This document shows positions 21,903 through 33,317 of a stretch of DNA of 64,000 nucleotides, piece after piece (position 1 is the first letter of the stretch; every line of letters begins with the position of its first letter). The stretch spans positions 4,154,001 through 4,218,000 of the forward strand of contig NGZR01000003.1 of NCBI GenBank assembly GCA_002197995.1, in the 5' to 3' direction. The notes under the pieces are model-generated. The model did no database searches. It saw nothing but the letters and a program-made list of their open reading frames with translations, and was not told the DNA's origin. The stretch is from Gaeumannomyces sp. JS-464 (taxonomy: Eukaryota; Ascomycota; Sordariomycetes; Magnaporthales; Magnaporthaceae). Made by a program: the position numbers and the translations under genes.

Positions 21903-24395
21903 ATGTCGGTACGCGTCGTCGCCAGGATACGTCCGCTCCTGGAGAAGGAGATCGAGAAGGACATCATCGTCCACGCCGACGGCGGCGAGGACGGCAGGCC
22001 GCATAATGTCGTCAAAATCCCGAACCCAAGAACGACGCGGAAGAGTTCTCGTTCACCTTCAACAGCGTCTACGACATGTCGACCAGCCAAGAGACGCTGT
22101 TTACAGCCGAGAGTACGTCCTCCCCATTCGTCGGTCCTTTTGGAAGACACCAAAGCAGCCATTGGCGTCTCAGAAGGACCTGAACTCACCTCGTTGTCCT
22201 CGCCCACAGTCGCGCCTCACGTAAAGTCCCTGTTCCAAGGCCTCGATGTCACCATCTTCGCGTACGGCGTCACGGGAACCGGCAAGACACACACGATGCG
22301 CGGTGGGCTTAAGCTAGCTGATCGCGGCGTGATTCCTCGCCTACTCAGCGCCATCTACCGCAGGGGAAAGAAGATTGCAAAGGACACCGAGGGCGAGACG
22401 AGCGTCGAGGTGGCCCTGTCGTACTACGAGATCTACAACGACAAGGTCTACGATCTGCTCGAGCCGCCCGAGAAGCGCACACCTACAGGCCTGCCGTTGC
22501 GGGAAAAGGACAACAGGACACAGGTTGTCGGCCTCTCGGAGCGCCCGTGCGTTGACCTTAAGGACTTTGAGAAGCTGTACATCGAGGCCAACAACAACCG
22601 CGTCACCGCTGCTACCAAACTCAACGCACACAGCAGCCGTAGTCACGCGATCCTGCGCGTCAAGGTGACGCAGACGTCCGCCGCTGAAGGCACCGTGCGT
22701 GAAAGCACAGCTTCGGCCATTGACCTTGCTGGGTCCGAGGATAACCGGCGGACGGACAATGGGAAGGAGCGCCTCGTCGAGTCGGCTGCGATCAACAAAA
22801 GCCTCTTTGTCCTGGCCAAGTGTGTCGATGCCATTGGCAATGGCAGCAAGCGGATCCCGTACCGCGAGTCCAAGATGACGCGCATCCTGTCACTAGGCCA
22901 GAACAACGGCATCACTGTCATGATTCTCAACCTTGCTCCTCTCAGGAGCTACCACCTCGACACGCTCAGCAGCCTCAACGTAAGCTCACGTGCCAAGCGC
23001 ATCGAGGTCCGCGAGATTGAGAACGAGGTCGTCTACAAACAGTTTCCACGCACCAACTCGGGTCTGTCTGGGACCGGTCTGGCGCGCCAACCGCTGAAGC
23101 TGCTGGCCAACTCGCACAACGTGGCTGCGGGGACCGCTGCTGCGGCAAAGGCACAAGCCCAGGCGAATGCTGACAACCCCCCAGAGAAGGAAAAGCCTGC
23201 CAAGGCATTCGCTGTCTACCAGAGCCCTGTTAAGACATCTAAACCGGCATCGCTGCCTACCGCCCTTTCGGCGCGTCCCGTCAACACTATCAACGTGGCC
23301 AACACCTCCATCCCGAGAAGCCCTATCAAGCGCAAGCCAGGAGTCGCCGAGCTTTCCCTGCCACGTCCCTCCAAGATCGTCCGCCCTTCGCAATTGCCGT
23401 CTCGCCCGCCCGCCGTAGCGCTCCCCCGCCCTCGACGGTCCATTCCATAACTGCCGAGCAGATCGAGGCGATGGTTGAACGCAAGGTCCAAGAGGTCCTG
23501 GCTGCCCGCGCCGCCGCAGAAGCAGAACAGGCGCCGCCCGCCGCGGCCAGCCTGGCAACGCAGCCTGTTGGCAACGAGATCAGTGAGGCTGTCCAGAAGC
23601 GACTCGACGAACTGGAACGCAGGATACAGGACTCGAGTAGTGGCAGGGCTGGCGGCTGCGACGAAAGTCGTTCCGAGGGCCTCCGGTTCCTGCTACAGGC
23701 GCGGCAGCTCAAGGAGCACGGCGACGACGAGGGCGCCTTGCGCGCCTACGAGGCAGCTCTTCCTTTCTTCCCCGGCCAGGCCAAGCTGATGGGCAAGATC
23801 AATCGGTTGCGAGCGAAGCTCGCCGCAAAGTCGGAGTGCGAGGCAGGCTCAGCTACGGCATTCAGCAGCGCCGGGAGGAAGTCTCGCGGATCCCCCCGCA
23901 AGCGGAGTGGCAGGAAGGCGGCGGCGCACTCGGAAGTTGAGGCCGACCCCGACTTTGACGGCGGCGAGGCGGACGTAGACGAGGACGGTGGCTGCGGCAC
24001 TGCCGCGTCCAGCCGGGCAGGCACTCGAAAAAAGCGGCCCGCAAGCCTAGGACCAAGGCCGGTAAGATGCGCACCGACGACCCGAAGTCGGCGTCGAGGG
24101 CGACGACGAGCGAGAGACTCCTCTTACGCCGCGCAAGAAGAAGCTGCTCGAGATCGTCAACTCGCGCGACCCTGTCCTGATCCGCGGTCTGGCCGGCTTC
24201 GGTGCTAAGAAGGCGAAGGACCTGGTCGACAACCTGGCCATCGTCATGGGCGAGGGTGACGGTGACGGCAACGCCTCGACGGGTGCAGCCCGTGAGATTG
24301 TCAGCCTGGCGCAGCTCCGTGCCCTCCCTGGAATGGGCGGCCGGACTGTGGATAGGGCTTACGAGGGGCTTGCGGGCACGGCAATCGCCGCCTGA
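21903..24395 (+). CDS. Kinesin-10 (KIF22/KID-like) motor with C-terminal helix-hairpin-helix (frame-broken)
   Basis: Motor domain starts at MSVRVVARIRPLLEKE. P-loop AYGVTGTGKTHT, switch I NAHSSRSHAIL and switch II DLAGSE are present, with NKSLFVLAKCVDAI and PYRESKMTRIL. One intron, 22113-22209, closes in phase only if one C is added to the CCC run at 22025-22027. After the motor a Pro/Lys-rich region leads to a predicted coiled coil (VERKVQEVLAARAAAEAE) and an acidic tail. The end reads KKLLEIVNSRDPVLIRGLAG and LRALPGMGGRTVDRAYEGLA, a helix-hairpin-helix DNA-binding motif as in KIF22. Further one-base shifts lie near 23406, at the A6 run 24028-24033 and near 24072. Stop at 24393. About 800 residues. 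Expected role: chromosome-arm motor during mitosis. Confidence 0.8.
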
Positions 24396-26337
24396 GCTCC
24401 TTGATCCTTTTTCTTACTCCTGCTCTTGCTTTTCTTGTTATTTTCTCATTTCGTGTTGGTCACAAAGAGACCCCCAACATTGGGGAAATTTTTGAATCGA
24501 TCGGCGCATAGCGCTTGGTGGCATCCGTCTTGCCCGAGACAGACTTTTTTCTCATTTCTTCTCTTCCGCATCCAACTGATGTTGGCATCGCATCATAGCA
24601 TCGGCGTGGCGTTATTCATTCCTGGGTTTTTTGAGGGGTTCGCTTCTCGCTTCCTCTGCCCTGTTGAGCGGCATTTGCACAATCGATTTTTTAATGCATC
24701 CACTCGTCCTTTTCCAAGTGCCTGACCCGGATCGACCTGTATAGATAACTTTTCTTCTTCATTGGGATATCTAGACTCTCCGAAGCCCTTCGTTGGATCT
24801 ATGACACTATTTGCGGTCATCTCGCCTGCATACAATGGGGATGGTGAGGAATGGTCGAAAGGGGCGCGAAAGCGAGGCTGCGGTGAAGGCGACGTGCGAC
24901 GCATCCCCTCTGGAAAGCCCAGACGAAAACGGCCAGACATTGAGGGATGTGCCATCCTATCCCTACTAATTCGACTTCCCTTTGTTCTTTTCGATTCTAC
25001 CTGTAATTATTTCGTCCTCTGCCTTGGCCACAGACCATATGCCCAGGCTGCCAAAATTTAGCAGACAAAGATTGCCAAATCAAGGTTCCCATGCATCGAT
25101 CACCGTTGCCGTGCAAACACTACCCGCCACCGCCCACTCTCACGATGGCAAAAGCAAAAAGGGAATTGCCCACTGTCAGAATCGAACTGACGATCTTATC
25201 ATCACCGCAAGTCTGGATGCTTCAGAGCATTACTAGTGATACGCTTTACCACTAAGCCAAGCGGGCCTCTTGAGTCAAGCTGCTGACCGCTCGTTGGGGA
25301 AGCAGGACTTATGATGCACAAAGCAGGCCTTGTCTCGCCGTCTCGACTCCTGGCTGTCGGACGTCCATCTTTGAGCCAACCCCCTTTCTGGTCAGCCCCT
25401 GTTTTTTTTTTTTTTTTTTCTTTTTTCAGGGGCCCAGAACGCACAATCTTTCCTACACTGAAAGGCCTCCTTTGATGGCCAATTCCAACGGACGACAAAC
25501 GCCGTCACCTGGCTGCAAATCAAAGACTTAGCAAATTCCCGTCGGTCGTCTTTGTCGTCGTCTCCAGGATTGGGAATTGATCGATTCGCGCGCAGCTCCA
25601 GGCCTGGCATAAAACTGCCTCTGACTGTTTGCGGCAGTTCTCCTTTGAGCGTTGTCAACCCCCGTGGGCCTCGAGACATCGAGGCAGTCATTCTTGGGGG
25701 GCAATTTTCGGTTTGGCATAGGGCTAAATCCCAGGACAGATTCGCTTAAGAACCCGGCAAACCAGCTCGACGCTGCGTGGAGGCTTGTGTATTGCAAGAT
25801 CGGCTCTTGGAGGAATCAACAAGGCAAACACAAGCTGTCGCAAATGCACCCCGTACAGTCAATATGAAATATCGCACCCGGTCCCTGGTCAGAAAGCTGA
25901 TCTCCTTATGCTCTCCTTATGCTCTCCTTATGGATATCCTTCTGCCATGTCTTTGATCGAGGTCAGCGGCGGTTGGCTACATTGTCACCGCGCCTGTTGG
26001 TGGATGTGTGATTTCGACAAAGAGGAAGCACCCGCGATGGCCGAAAGCGGATGAAGCCGTACGCACCACGGCTCGATGGGGTTGGGCCCCCAGGTAGTAG
26101 ATAAAGCCCCTTCTTCTGAATGTTGGATGTCGCCGTGATGGATGGTGTATGGAGAAGATACTATCAAATTTCTTTCACAAGCGCCCATAGCCTCGCATCT
26201 CTCCAGGAGTTCATCACGCTGTCTCTTGCCACCCGCCACCCACCGGGCGGGGCTTCTGAGCCACGTATCCTTACTCTTCCCTCGTCAAGGGGGTATTTAT
26301 ATACCGCCTTTACTTCAACCTCTCCTGGATTTCAGTC
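24396..26337. other. Intergenic region around tRNA-Thr
   Basis: Apart from tRNA-Thr, this 1.9-kb stretch has a T18 run (25402-25419), a short array of 11-bp units (ctccttatgct, about three copies near 25903-25933), and no supported coding gene. Confidence 0.55.
25167..25266 (-). tRNA. tRNA-Thr(AGT), copy 1, with intron
   Basis: Acceptor GCCCGCT/AGTGGGC, D-arm GGCTTAGTGGTAAAGC, anticodon stem TATCA/TGATA with CTAGTA loop (anticodon AGT), T-arm GTCAG-TTCGATT-CTGAC, discriminator A. An intron of about 29 nt follows the anticodon. The mature part is identical to the copy at 59982-60077; the intron is not. Confidence 0.92.
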
Positions 26338-28621
26338 ATGGTCAAAACCCGGGCGGCGCGGCGGGCGCAGATCCAGGGGTACTTCCCGAAGAAATGCCCC
26401 AGCGAAATTATCCGGATGATTGCCAGGGACTGCGGTTTGTCAAGGCCCGACTTGAAGTCACTCCGGCTCGTCTGTAAACAGCTGAATGACCATGTGATCC
26501 CCGTCCTCTTCCACACTGCCATCTGCTCTACGCTCTGGTCGGACCGCAACAAGTTCCTCAACATCGCGGGCTCGCCTGCGCTCGCCAGCGCTGTCAGGAC
26601 GCTCGTGTGGCTGGAGCTGCCGCCAGTGGTCCTCACCAATGCCAACAACATGACGCCACCCCAAAGCGCTACAGACGACTACCGCATACTACGCCGGGAG
26701 CTGGTAGGAGCGCTCCACAACCCCAACCCCTTGTTCTGGCTTGAGGCTCCCGATAACAATCCGGCTGGGGCCGCCGTGAGCAAGTGGCAGTTCCGGGTGC
26801 ACTTCAGCAGAGCCGTCTGGGCCATGTTCAACCTCACGAGGGTGGAGGTCAGACCCATGCCCCGGGACAGGGTTATATGGACGAGCCCAAGGGGCTTCCA
26901 GTTCACGGCCTGGAGCCTGCGCAACTTCCCCCTTACATTGCGGATTCCGTCCTTCGCGACGGCGGGGGCGCAGAGTTCGGCGCCAGGGCAATCGAGCTGA
27001 TAGGGGGTGTGGCCGGGCCGGCTGGAGCCGGGCCACCGGGGATCGTGCCCGTCCTCGTCTGGGGAGAAAACGAGTATCCCAGCTTCGGGCGCCTGGTCCA
27101 CGACCTGCAGTGGTCAAACGGGTTGCGGTACGTCCGGGAGCTGTCGCTCGCCCTGGCCAACGAGAGAGAGTCCAACGGGCCCCTGCCGGGGAACCCCCAG
27201 CACTGGCAGACGATGCAGCACGGCCTCACAAGCCTCTCCCAGGAGCTTTTCAAATCCCAACACCTGCGGAAGCTCTGCCTGGACTGGAAGGGCTGGGCGT
27301 TTCGCGACCACGTGCCATACACGCCCCTGCAGTACCTCCTGACACAGGGCGGCGGCCAGGCCGCCATCTCCCCCTGCCTCGAGGTCCTGGTCGTCAAGAA
27401 CTACTGCCAGGACAAGGACTTTGCAATGTTTCTCGCCGACATGCTGAAGAGCCACGGTGGAAGCATCCGCACGCTCCGCCTCGAGGATTGCAAGACGACA
27501 GTTCGCGTCATGCGGGCGCTGATCCAGGACACCATCCCGAGGGTCGAGGAGCTCGTCGTCATCGAAGACGGGGTCCTGGTGTTCAAGGGCGAGACCAAGA
27601 GCACGCCCAACTTTGCCGGGGATGTCGACCTCCCTTTCGAGGTGTCGCAGTTCGACGACTTTCCTGTGCGGGATCACATGTGCGACCCGTTCCTAAACGA
27701 GGGGTCGTGCAGTTTGCTGCACCACCTTATTGGCGACCAGGAGGATGGCGAAGATAGGGGTGAAGGTGGGGGTGAAGGTGAGGGAGAGGAAGAGACCGAG
27801 GAAGAGGCCAAGAAGATCAACAGTCTGCACGACTTGGTCAGAGAGGGCGCGTTGGGCAGCTGGGATACGCAGTACGTCGATTCTGACGAAGACGAAGACG
27901 AAGACGAAGACGATCAATATGAAGGGGACAATGATAAAGGAGGAGACGATGGAAATGTGGAGATGGAAGATGTCCCAGACGTCGAGGACGGCGACGAGGG
28001 TAAAGGCGGTGAAGAAGACGACGACTCTGACACCGATGATCCGGGATACCGCTACCGGACGGCACCGTACTGGGCATACCGGCCCTACAAGAGCCGCGAC
28101 TACGAGGGCGCCGTCTACTGGCAGGTCCCCGCAGACCACCCCTTCGCGCACCCGACGACCATCTGGAAGCTCACGCGGCGCCGCGGGGGCCATGTCCTGG
28201 GCGAGCCCGTGTACACGTGGCTGGAGCCGCTCGAGCACTTTGAGGACTGGGACGAGTCCAAGGGCGACGACGCACAGCCGACGCCGCTGCACTGGGAGCT
28301 CGCGGTGCTGGCCTGCAGCGCCAAGGGGTACCGCGGGACGACGCCATCGTGCTGGTCGGCGAGTTCGGCGGCCGCGGCATCCCGCCGTTCCCCCGCCTCA
28401 ACCACGAGGACAACCACGTCCCGGAACCCATCGAGCTGGACGAGGACACGCGCACCTACGACTTCCGGATGCCTGAGGACCCAAGACAGGCCGGGTACTT
28501 TGCCGACGAGGATCTCCTGACCGATATAACGCCGGAAGATTATCGCGAGGCGCTGGAGGCGAGGAAGCAGTGGGAACGGGAGCAGGGAGACCCGGAAACG
28601 CCATGGTACGAGGAGGGCTGA
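26338..28621 (+). CDS. Large F-box protein with acidic tract (frame-broken)
   Basis: ATG at 26338. Residues 19-56 (CPSEIIRMIARDCG, then LKSLRLVCKQLNDHVIPVLF) form an F-box. A leucine-rich-like region follows (LRKLCLDWKGWAF, CLEVLVVKNYCQ, SIRTLRLEDCKTTVRVMRAL). Next comes an extremely acidic low-complexity segment (SDEDEDEDEDDQYEGDND, about 27885-28040, from gaagac repeats). A Tyr/Trp-rich C-terminal part follows (YWAYRPYKSRDYEGAVYWQV), ending ARKQWEREQGDPETPWYEEG. Two shifts, in the C5 run 26928-26932 and the GGG at 28335-28337, are each repaired by one added base, giving about 761 residues. By family knowledge the F-box would bind Skp1 in an SCF ubiquitin ligase; the target is unknown. Confidence 0.78.
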
Positions 28622-28899
28622 ATGCTGTGCGAGATGGTGAATGCAACGGGATGTTTACCGACACTCGATAAAGGAATTGGATACCTAGATAAGGCGCTGA
28701 TGGGTATGGGGGTAATGCTTGGGCGTTTGTTCTGCCGGTCAATTGGGTTCGAATTTGTCACGACATAAAATAAATACCTAGCCTAGGCCTCTTTTGATAA
28801 TTGTTGACCTTGTGCTGCTTCTGGAATGAGATTCTACTTGCTTCAGATACTATGGTGGATGTCGTGATCGTGGGGGTTGCAGCTCTAGCTAGCACGCAA

Positions 28900-30157
28900 G
28901 ACGGGTGATTTCTTGAAGCGGGGTGCCATCCGGGAGCTCCATTGGCATCGGGTTGTATGCTTGCACGCTCCTTTGGATTGCTACTAAATGCCAGAGGTGG
29001 TTGCTCAGACGTCAATGCACCGGCTGACCTGAGCCCTTCTGTCCCAAACAGGCAGAATGGGGATTCGTCTACGCAGGGCAGATCAGAATATCTGCAGTGG
29101 ACGAGTTTGGGAGATACGAGGATGCTGTTTTGAATTATGGGGATATTTGGTATTTTCCCAAAGGAGCCAGGCATACCGTCCAGGGGATCGCCGAGGACAG
29201 CGAGTACCTGCTGGTGTTTGACGACCCGGACTTTGACAAGGTTGGGTAGGTGAATCATGGCCGCCAACCGAGCCTACCCTAAAAACTCGCGGTTCAAGGA
29301 TACCTAGGTTACTGGGCCGCGAAGGCTAACCAACCGTTGAACAAGAACCACCTTCAACGTCGACGACTGCCTGGCTAAGACGCCGCGCAGGATCCTGGCG
29401 CGCAACTTTGGCGTCAGCGAGTCCGTCTTTGCCAGCCTGCCGGCCACGGACCCCAACATTCAGAACGGCACGGTCAGCACCCGCAACGTGACGGCCAGCG
29501 CGGCGGGGAAGCTGCAGGGGAACGCGTCCTTTGTGTACCGCACGCTGCAGCACAAGGCCGAGGCCGTGCCGGGCAACGGCGGCGAGTTCCGCAAGATCGA
29601 CTCGACAACCTTCCCCGCCAGCAAGACCATCGCGGCCACTTTTGTGACGCTCAAGCCGAGGGGGTTGAGGGAGCTTCACTGGCATCCAAACGTAGGCAGG
29701 CGATTAAATGGTCATGGTTGATGGCTAATCTAGAGTGTCTCGATTGCAGTTTTGCTAACCATGTGCCAATTGTCCATCTCTGCAGGCGGAGGAATGGCTC
29801 TATTTCCACAAAGGAACAGGCCCCGCCACCGTCTTCCTTGGGAACGCAAACTCGCGCACGTTCGACTTCCAGCCTGGCGACACGGCCGCCTTTCCAGACA
29901 ACTCTGGGTGAGCGGGACTCCCTCAAGCGGGAGCTTGCCGTATGCAATGCTGACTCCTGTACAAGACACTACGTCGAGAACACGTGGACACGGAAGACCT
30001 GGTGTGGATTGAGATTTACAGATCGGACCGGGTGGCCGACATTCCGCTAACCCAGTGGCTCGCGCTGACACCACCCGATATCGTGGCGCAGGTCCTCAAA
30101 GTTCCGATCAGCTTCGTCGAGCAGCTTAAAAGGGAAAAGCAGGTCCTGGTCCAGTAA
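28900..30157 (+). pseudogene. Oxalate-decarboxylase-like bicupin, 5'-truncated
   Basis: Cupin 1 begins abruptly at LKRGAIRELHWHRV. After an intron (GTATGC...CAAACAG) it continues AEWGFVYAGQIRISAVDEFG, DIWYFPKGARHTVQGIAEDS and YLLVFDDPDFDK. Cupin 2 follows with FVTLKPRGLRELHWHPN, an intron, AEEWLYFHKGTGPATVFLG, GDTAAFPDNSG, an intron, HYVENT, then a one-base frame break near 30000 and VWIEIYRSDRVADIPLTQWL to VEQLKREKQVLVQ. Metal ligands (HxH, Glu, His) survive in both cupins. The signal peptide and roughly the first 80-100 residues are missing, and the upstream sequence shows no match. Fungal relatives convert oxalate to formate and CO2. Probably dead; an unseen upstream exon is the alternative. 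Confidence 0.65.
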
Positions 30158-30871
30158 AGCCATCGCTCTTTAGGCACAGGTTTTTTCCATGGTTCGAGAG
30201 ATGGTTGATTTGCCAGTGCCGGCCATGCTGCGCAGCCAAAATATGCCTTTTCCGTTCAGGTTTTTGATCCATCGTTAAATCTCTCCCAGCGGCCCCCTTT
30301 CTGCAAGACACTGCGTCACGAATAGCACCGCCACCAAGCTCTTTCCGGGCGTCTATCTATTCTGCCTTATAGGCGATTGGACCAGCGGAGCGCAGATTTC
30401 TGCGCAGCCTTACCTTGGTCGTATAATAAAGATGTCGTTACGCCTGCGCTAGGCTTAGGGGCTTGGTGGCTTGCAGCACTTGACGCGACCTATCCATTTT
30501 GGGACAGCCAAGCCAAGCTGGATGTCAACAGCTGTCGGCAAGACAATGGTCTCGCCCAGCGCACGCCACTAGCGGCATGAATAGCGTCGCCACCAGGCTC
30601 CCCAAGGCGTTTACGTACCGGAACAGAGGTGGCTGAGGCCAAAGGGAACTGGGTGTAAATTGCTGGAAACCCCCGGCCGGGCACCTTCAAATTCCTCTCC
30701 AGCTCTATCAACCAGCTGCGTTTCCGAATTGATGGTCACCGGGACAGCCGGCCTATCCGTCGACCTCGCCATGGTCCGGAACCCTGTGCAGATTCGAGGG
30801 GCCGCTTCTGACCTGGCCGTCCTCGGGACGCATCCACTGGCTCCAGGGCTTGGGGGCCGCCGACGGCAACG

Positions 30872-33208
30872 GTGACCACGATTGCGTCGCCCTCGGGGCC
30901 TTACCTGGCCGCTATTGTGCTGGCTCTGGCCCCATTTATCATCGCTTGTGTATCAGCCGCCTGGGGTTCGATCCTGCTCTTCCGGAGGCGCCGGAGCAAA
31001 GAGGTGGGAGGTGAGCCAACGGCGGCGTTTAAACCGCGCTTCCGACCACGGCTGTTCTCGCTGCCATCGCTGTCGGTCCTCATCTCGCTGATGGTCTCGG
31101 CGATTATCCTGCTCGAGATTTCGCGCCACACACTCCCGACAGAGGAGCTCTTCGACCCTACGGCTCTCCGCCAGAACATCACACCAACCACTGTGTCTTG
31201 AAGACTGTGTTGGAAGTCCGGACCGTGTCTGCCGCTGTCACCAACCCTCCCATCGACCTCACATCATGCCGCGTAGTCTCCACAAGAAGCCAGCGGAGCC
31301 CGACAACCATCTGCACCTCCGCGGGGACCCCCGTCGCCGTCCCGTCGTGCACACCCCCGAGTCCGGGGCGCCGCCCGGCACCAAGTGGCTTTCCAACGCC
31401 AGCCAGGGCAAGGGCAGCAGGGTCGCGCGCGAGGGTCCGTCGAGGCCGCCTTCTTCGTGGCCTCGGTGCTGCCGCCCCTGTGCGCCGTGCTTTTTGCGCT
31501 GCCTTGGAAAGTCTTGGCCGCCCAGGCCGCCTCCCTCGAGCCCTTCCACCAAATGGCCCGGCGTCCCCGCGGCGCCTCGCTCCTCGCGCCCTGCAGCGGC
31601 CTGCGGGCTCGCATCGCCGGGCCCGTGCCCTCGCTCACCACGGCCCTGGCCGGCCTGGCTTCCCTGTTGGCGGCCCTGTCGTCCGAGGCGTGGGCGCTCG
31701 GGCTCTCGGGTGACTGCGCGGGGGACGACAATCACGGCTGCGTGCCGTTTGTGCAGGCCTCGCCACTCGTAATCCGCACTATGCAGGCGCTGCTCGTGTT
31801 GATGTATGTCCTCGCGGGCTCCCTTGCCATCGCAACGGCGGCGGGCCGGTGGAGCGCGGGCACCGCGGCCGATCCCAGGAGCCTGCTGGGCCTGGCGACG
31901 CTGGCGCAGTCGCGGCGCCTCCACGCCGTCGTTGGGGCTGTCGACCCGGGCCTGCCCGCCCGTGACGCACGGGCGCGGCTGGCGCGGCTCCGCATCCGTC
32001 TCGGGCCCGTCGACCCGGCGGATTCAATGACGGGCAAACCGGACTTTGGCATGCTGCTGCCGCACAATGAAGCGGCTCCTTTGGTTGGAGGGAACCCAGC
32101 GCTGCCGGAGGTGGCCATGGTCACCAGCCACCGCGGCTCAAATGCCGGAGCCGTCCGGACACAGCCCAAAACGACGCCCATTCCTCGGGTGTGGCGGCGC
32201 GCCGTGCTTTTATTGGTCTTGCTGGCCGCTCTTGAGACCGTGGTGGTGTACTACATCACAACCGGGGGCGACACCGGGTTCGAGCGCTTTATGAGCAGCC
32301 AGCAGTTCGGCCCCGGTTCCTTTTCTCCCTTAGCGGCGTTCTGATAAACTTTGCAATGATTTCCGTCCTTAACGGTGGGTTTTGTTTCCTACGTATGACC
32401 CCGAGATTGAGGCGGCCCGGCCCTCCTCCTCCCGCCTGCAAAGAGGATATGCAATGCTGACCCGTCTCTCCCGCAGCGGTCCTCCCACTTGCTCTTTTTT
32501 ACAGCCTCACCTCCAAAAACGGAGCCGACCCAAGCTCCCTCGCCTCCCCATTCGCAGCGGACCACTACACGGCGCTTTTCCGCGTCCCTCCTCCTCGCTG
32601 GGGTTATCATCCATTATGGTCGCCGCGGTGGCGCTCCCGGCCGTCCTCTCCGACTTTTTGCCGCTGCTGCTAGCCAACGTGCCATTCCAGCGCACCACCA
32701 CCTGGCGCGCCCACCTAGTTTGCAGCTGGCTCGCCGTCGGCACGCTGGCCGTCATGATGGCCCTGCTCGCGCTCCTGCTGGGCCTGTTACCGGTTCTGGC
32801 GCGGCCGAGGGGAACGAGGCGCTGTGGTGGTGTTGTAGATGTCCAGCTTCTGGAGGAGGCGCCCATCGCGGGCTTGGTGCGGCTTCTTTGCGGGTCAACG
32901 ATGGCGACAACGACGAATGCTGCTGTGGCGCGGTTCGGGGGCTTGTCGATGCTGGGCACGCGCCAGAGGGATCTGCGGGTTCGAGATCTGGGGGCAGATA
33001 CCTGGTCGTGGGGAAAGCGGGAATCGTGCCGTGCTTGATTTCGTACCTGATAGCCAGCGAATTGCCCTCCTTGGCCCCGACGCCGAGCCCTCCACGCCCT
33101 CGAGCCGCGCCGCGTCAGCCCCTGGCGGCTCCGGGGGCACCCTCGCGAGGTAGGCAGGTTCCGGCGAGTCGGGCGCTTCGCTGGAATTACGCAATTCTTT
33201 TATCTTAG
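30872..33208 (+). CDS. DUF3433 multi-pass membrane protein (several frame breaks)
   Basis: Pieces in order: YLAAIVLALAPFIIACVSAAW and LPSLSVLISLMVSAIILLEI (first helices); then FFVASVLPPLCAVLFALPWK followed by LEPFHQMARRPRGASLLAP, the characteristic DUF3433 loop; AVLLLVLLAALETVVVYYI; in another frame FGPRFLFSLSGVLINFAMIS; AVALPAVLSDFLPLLLANVP and VCSWLAVGTLAVMMALLALL; and the terminal GLSMLGTRQRDLRVRDLG with RYLVVGKAG. At least three shifts occur; the one near 32313 is repaired by one C. N- and C-terminal limits are uncertain. These are large fungal plasma-membrane or vacuolar proteins without assigned function. Either errors or decay. Confidence 0.55.
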
Positions 33209-33317
33209 AAACGAACAATTTTATACATACAACAAATAGCCCCAAAATGTCGGTCTACCAGCCCCCACCAGAGAGCGACACCAAACCAGGGTCTCTCTAA
33301 CCACTGCACTGCTAGCT

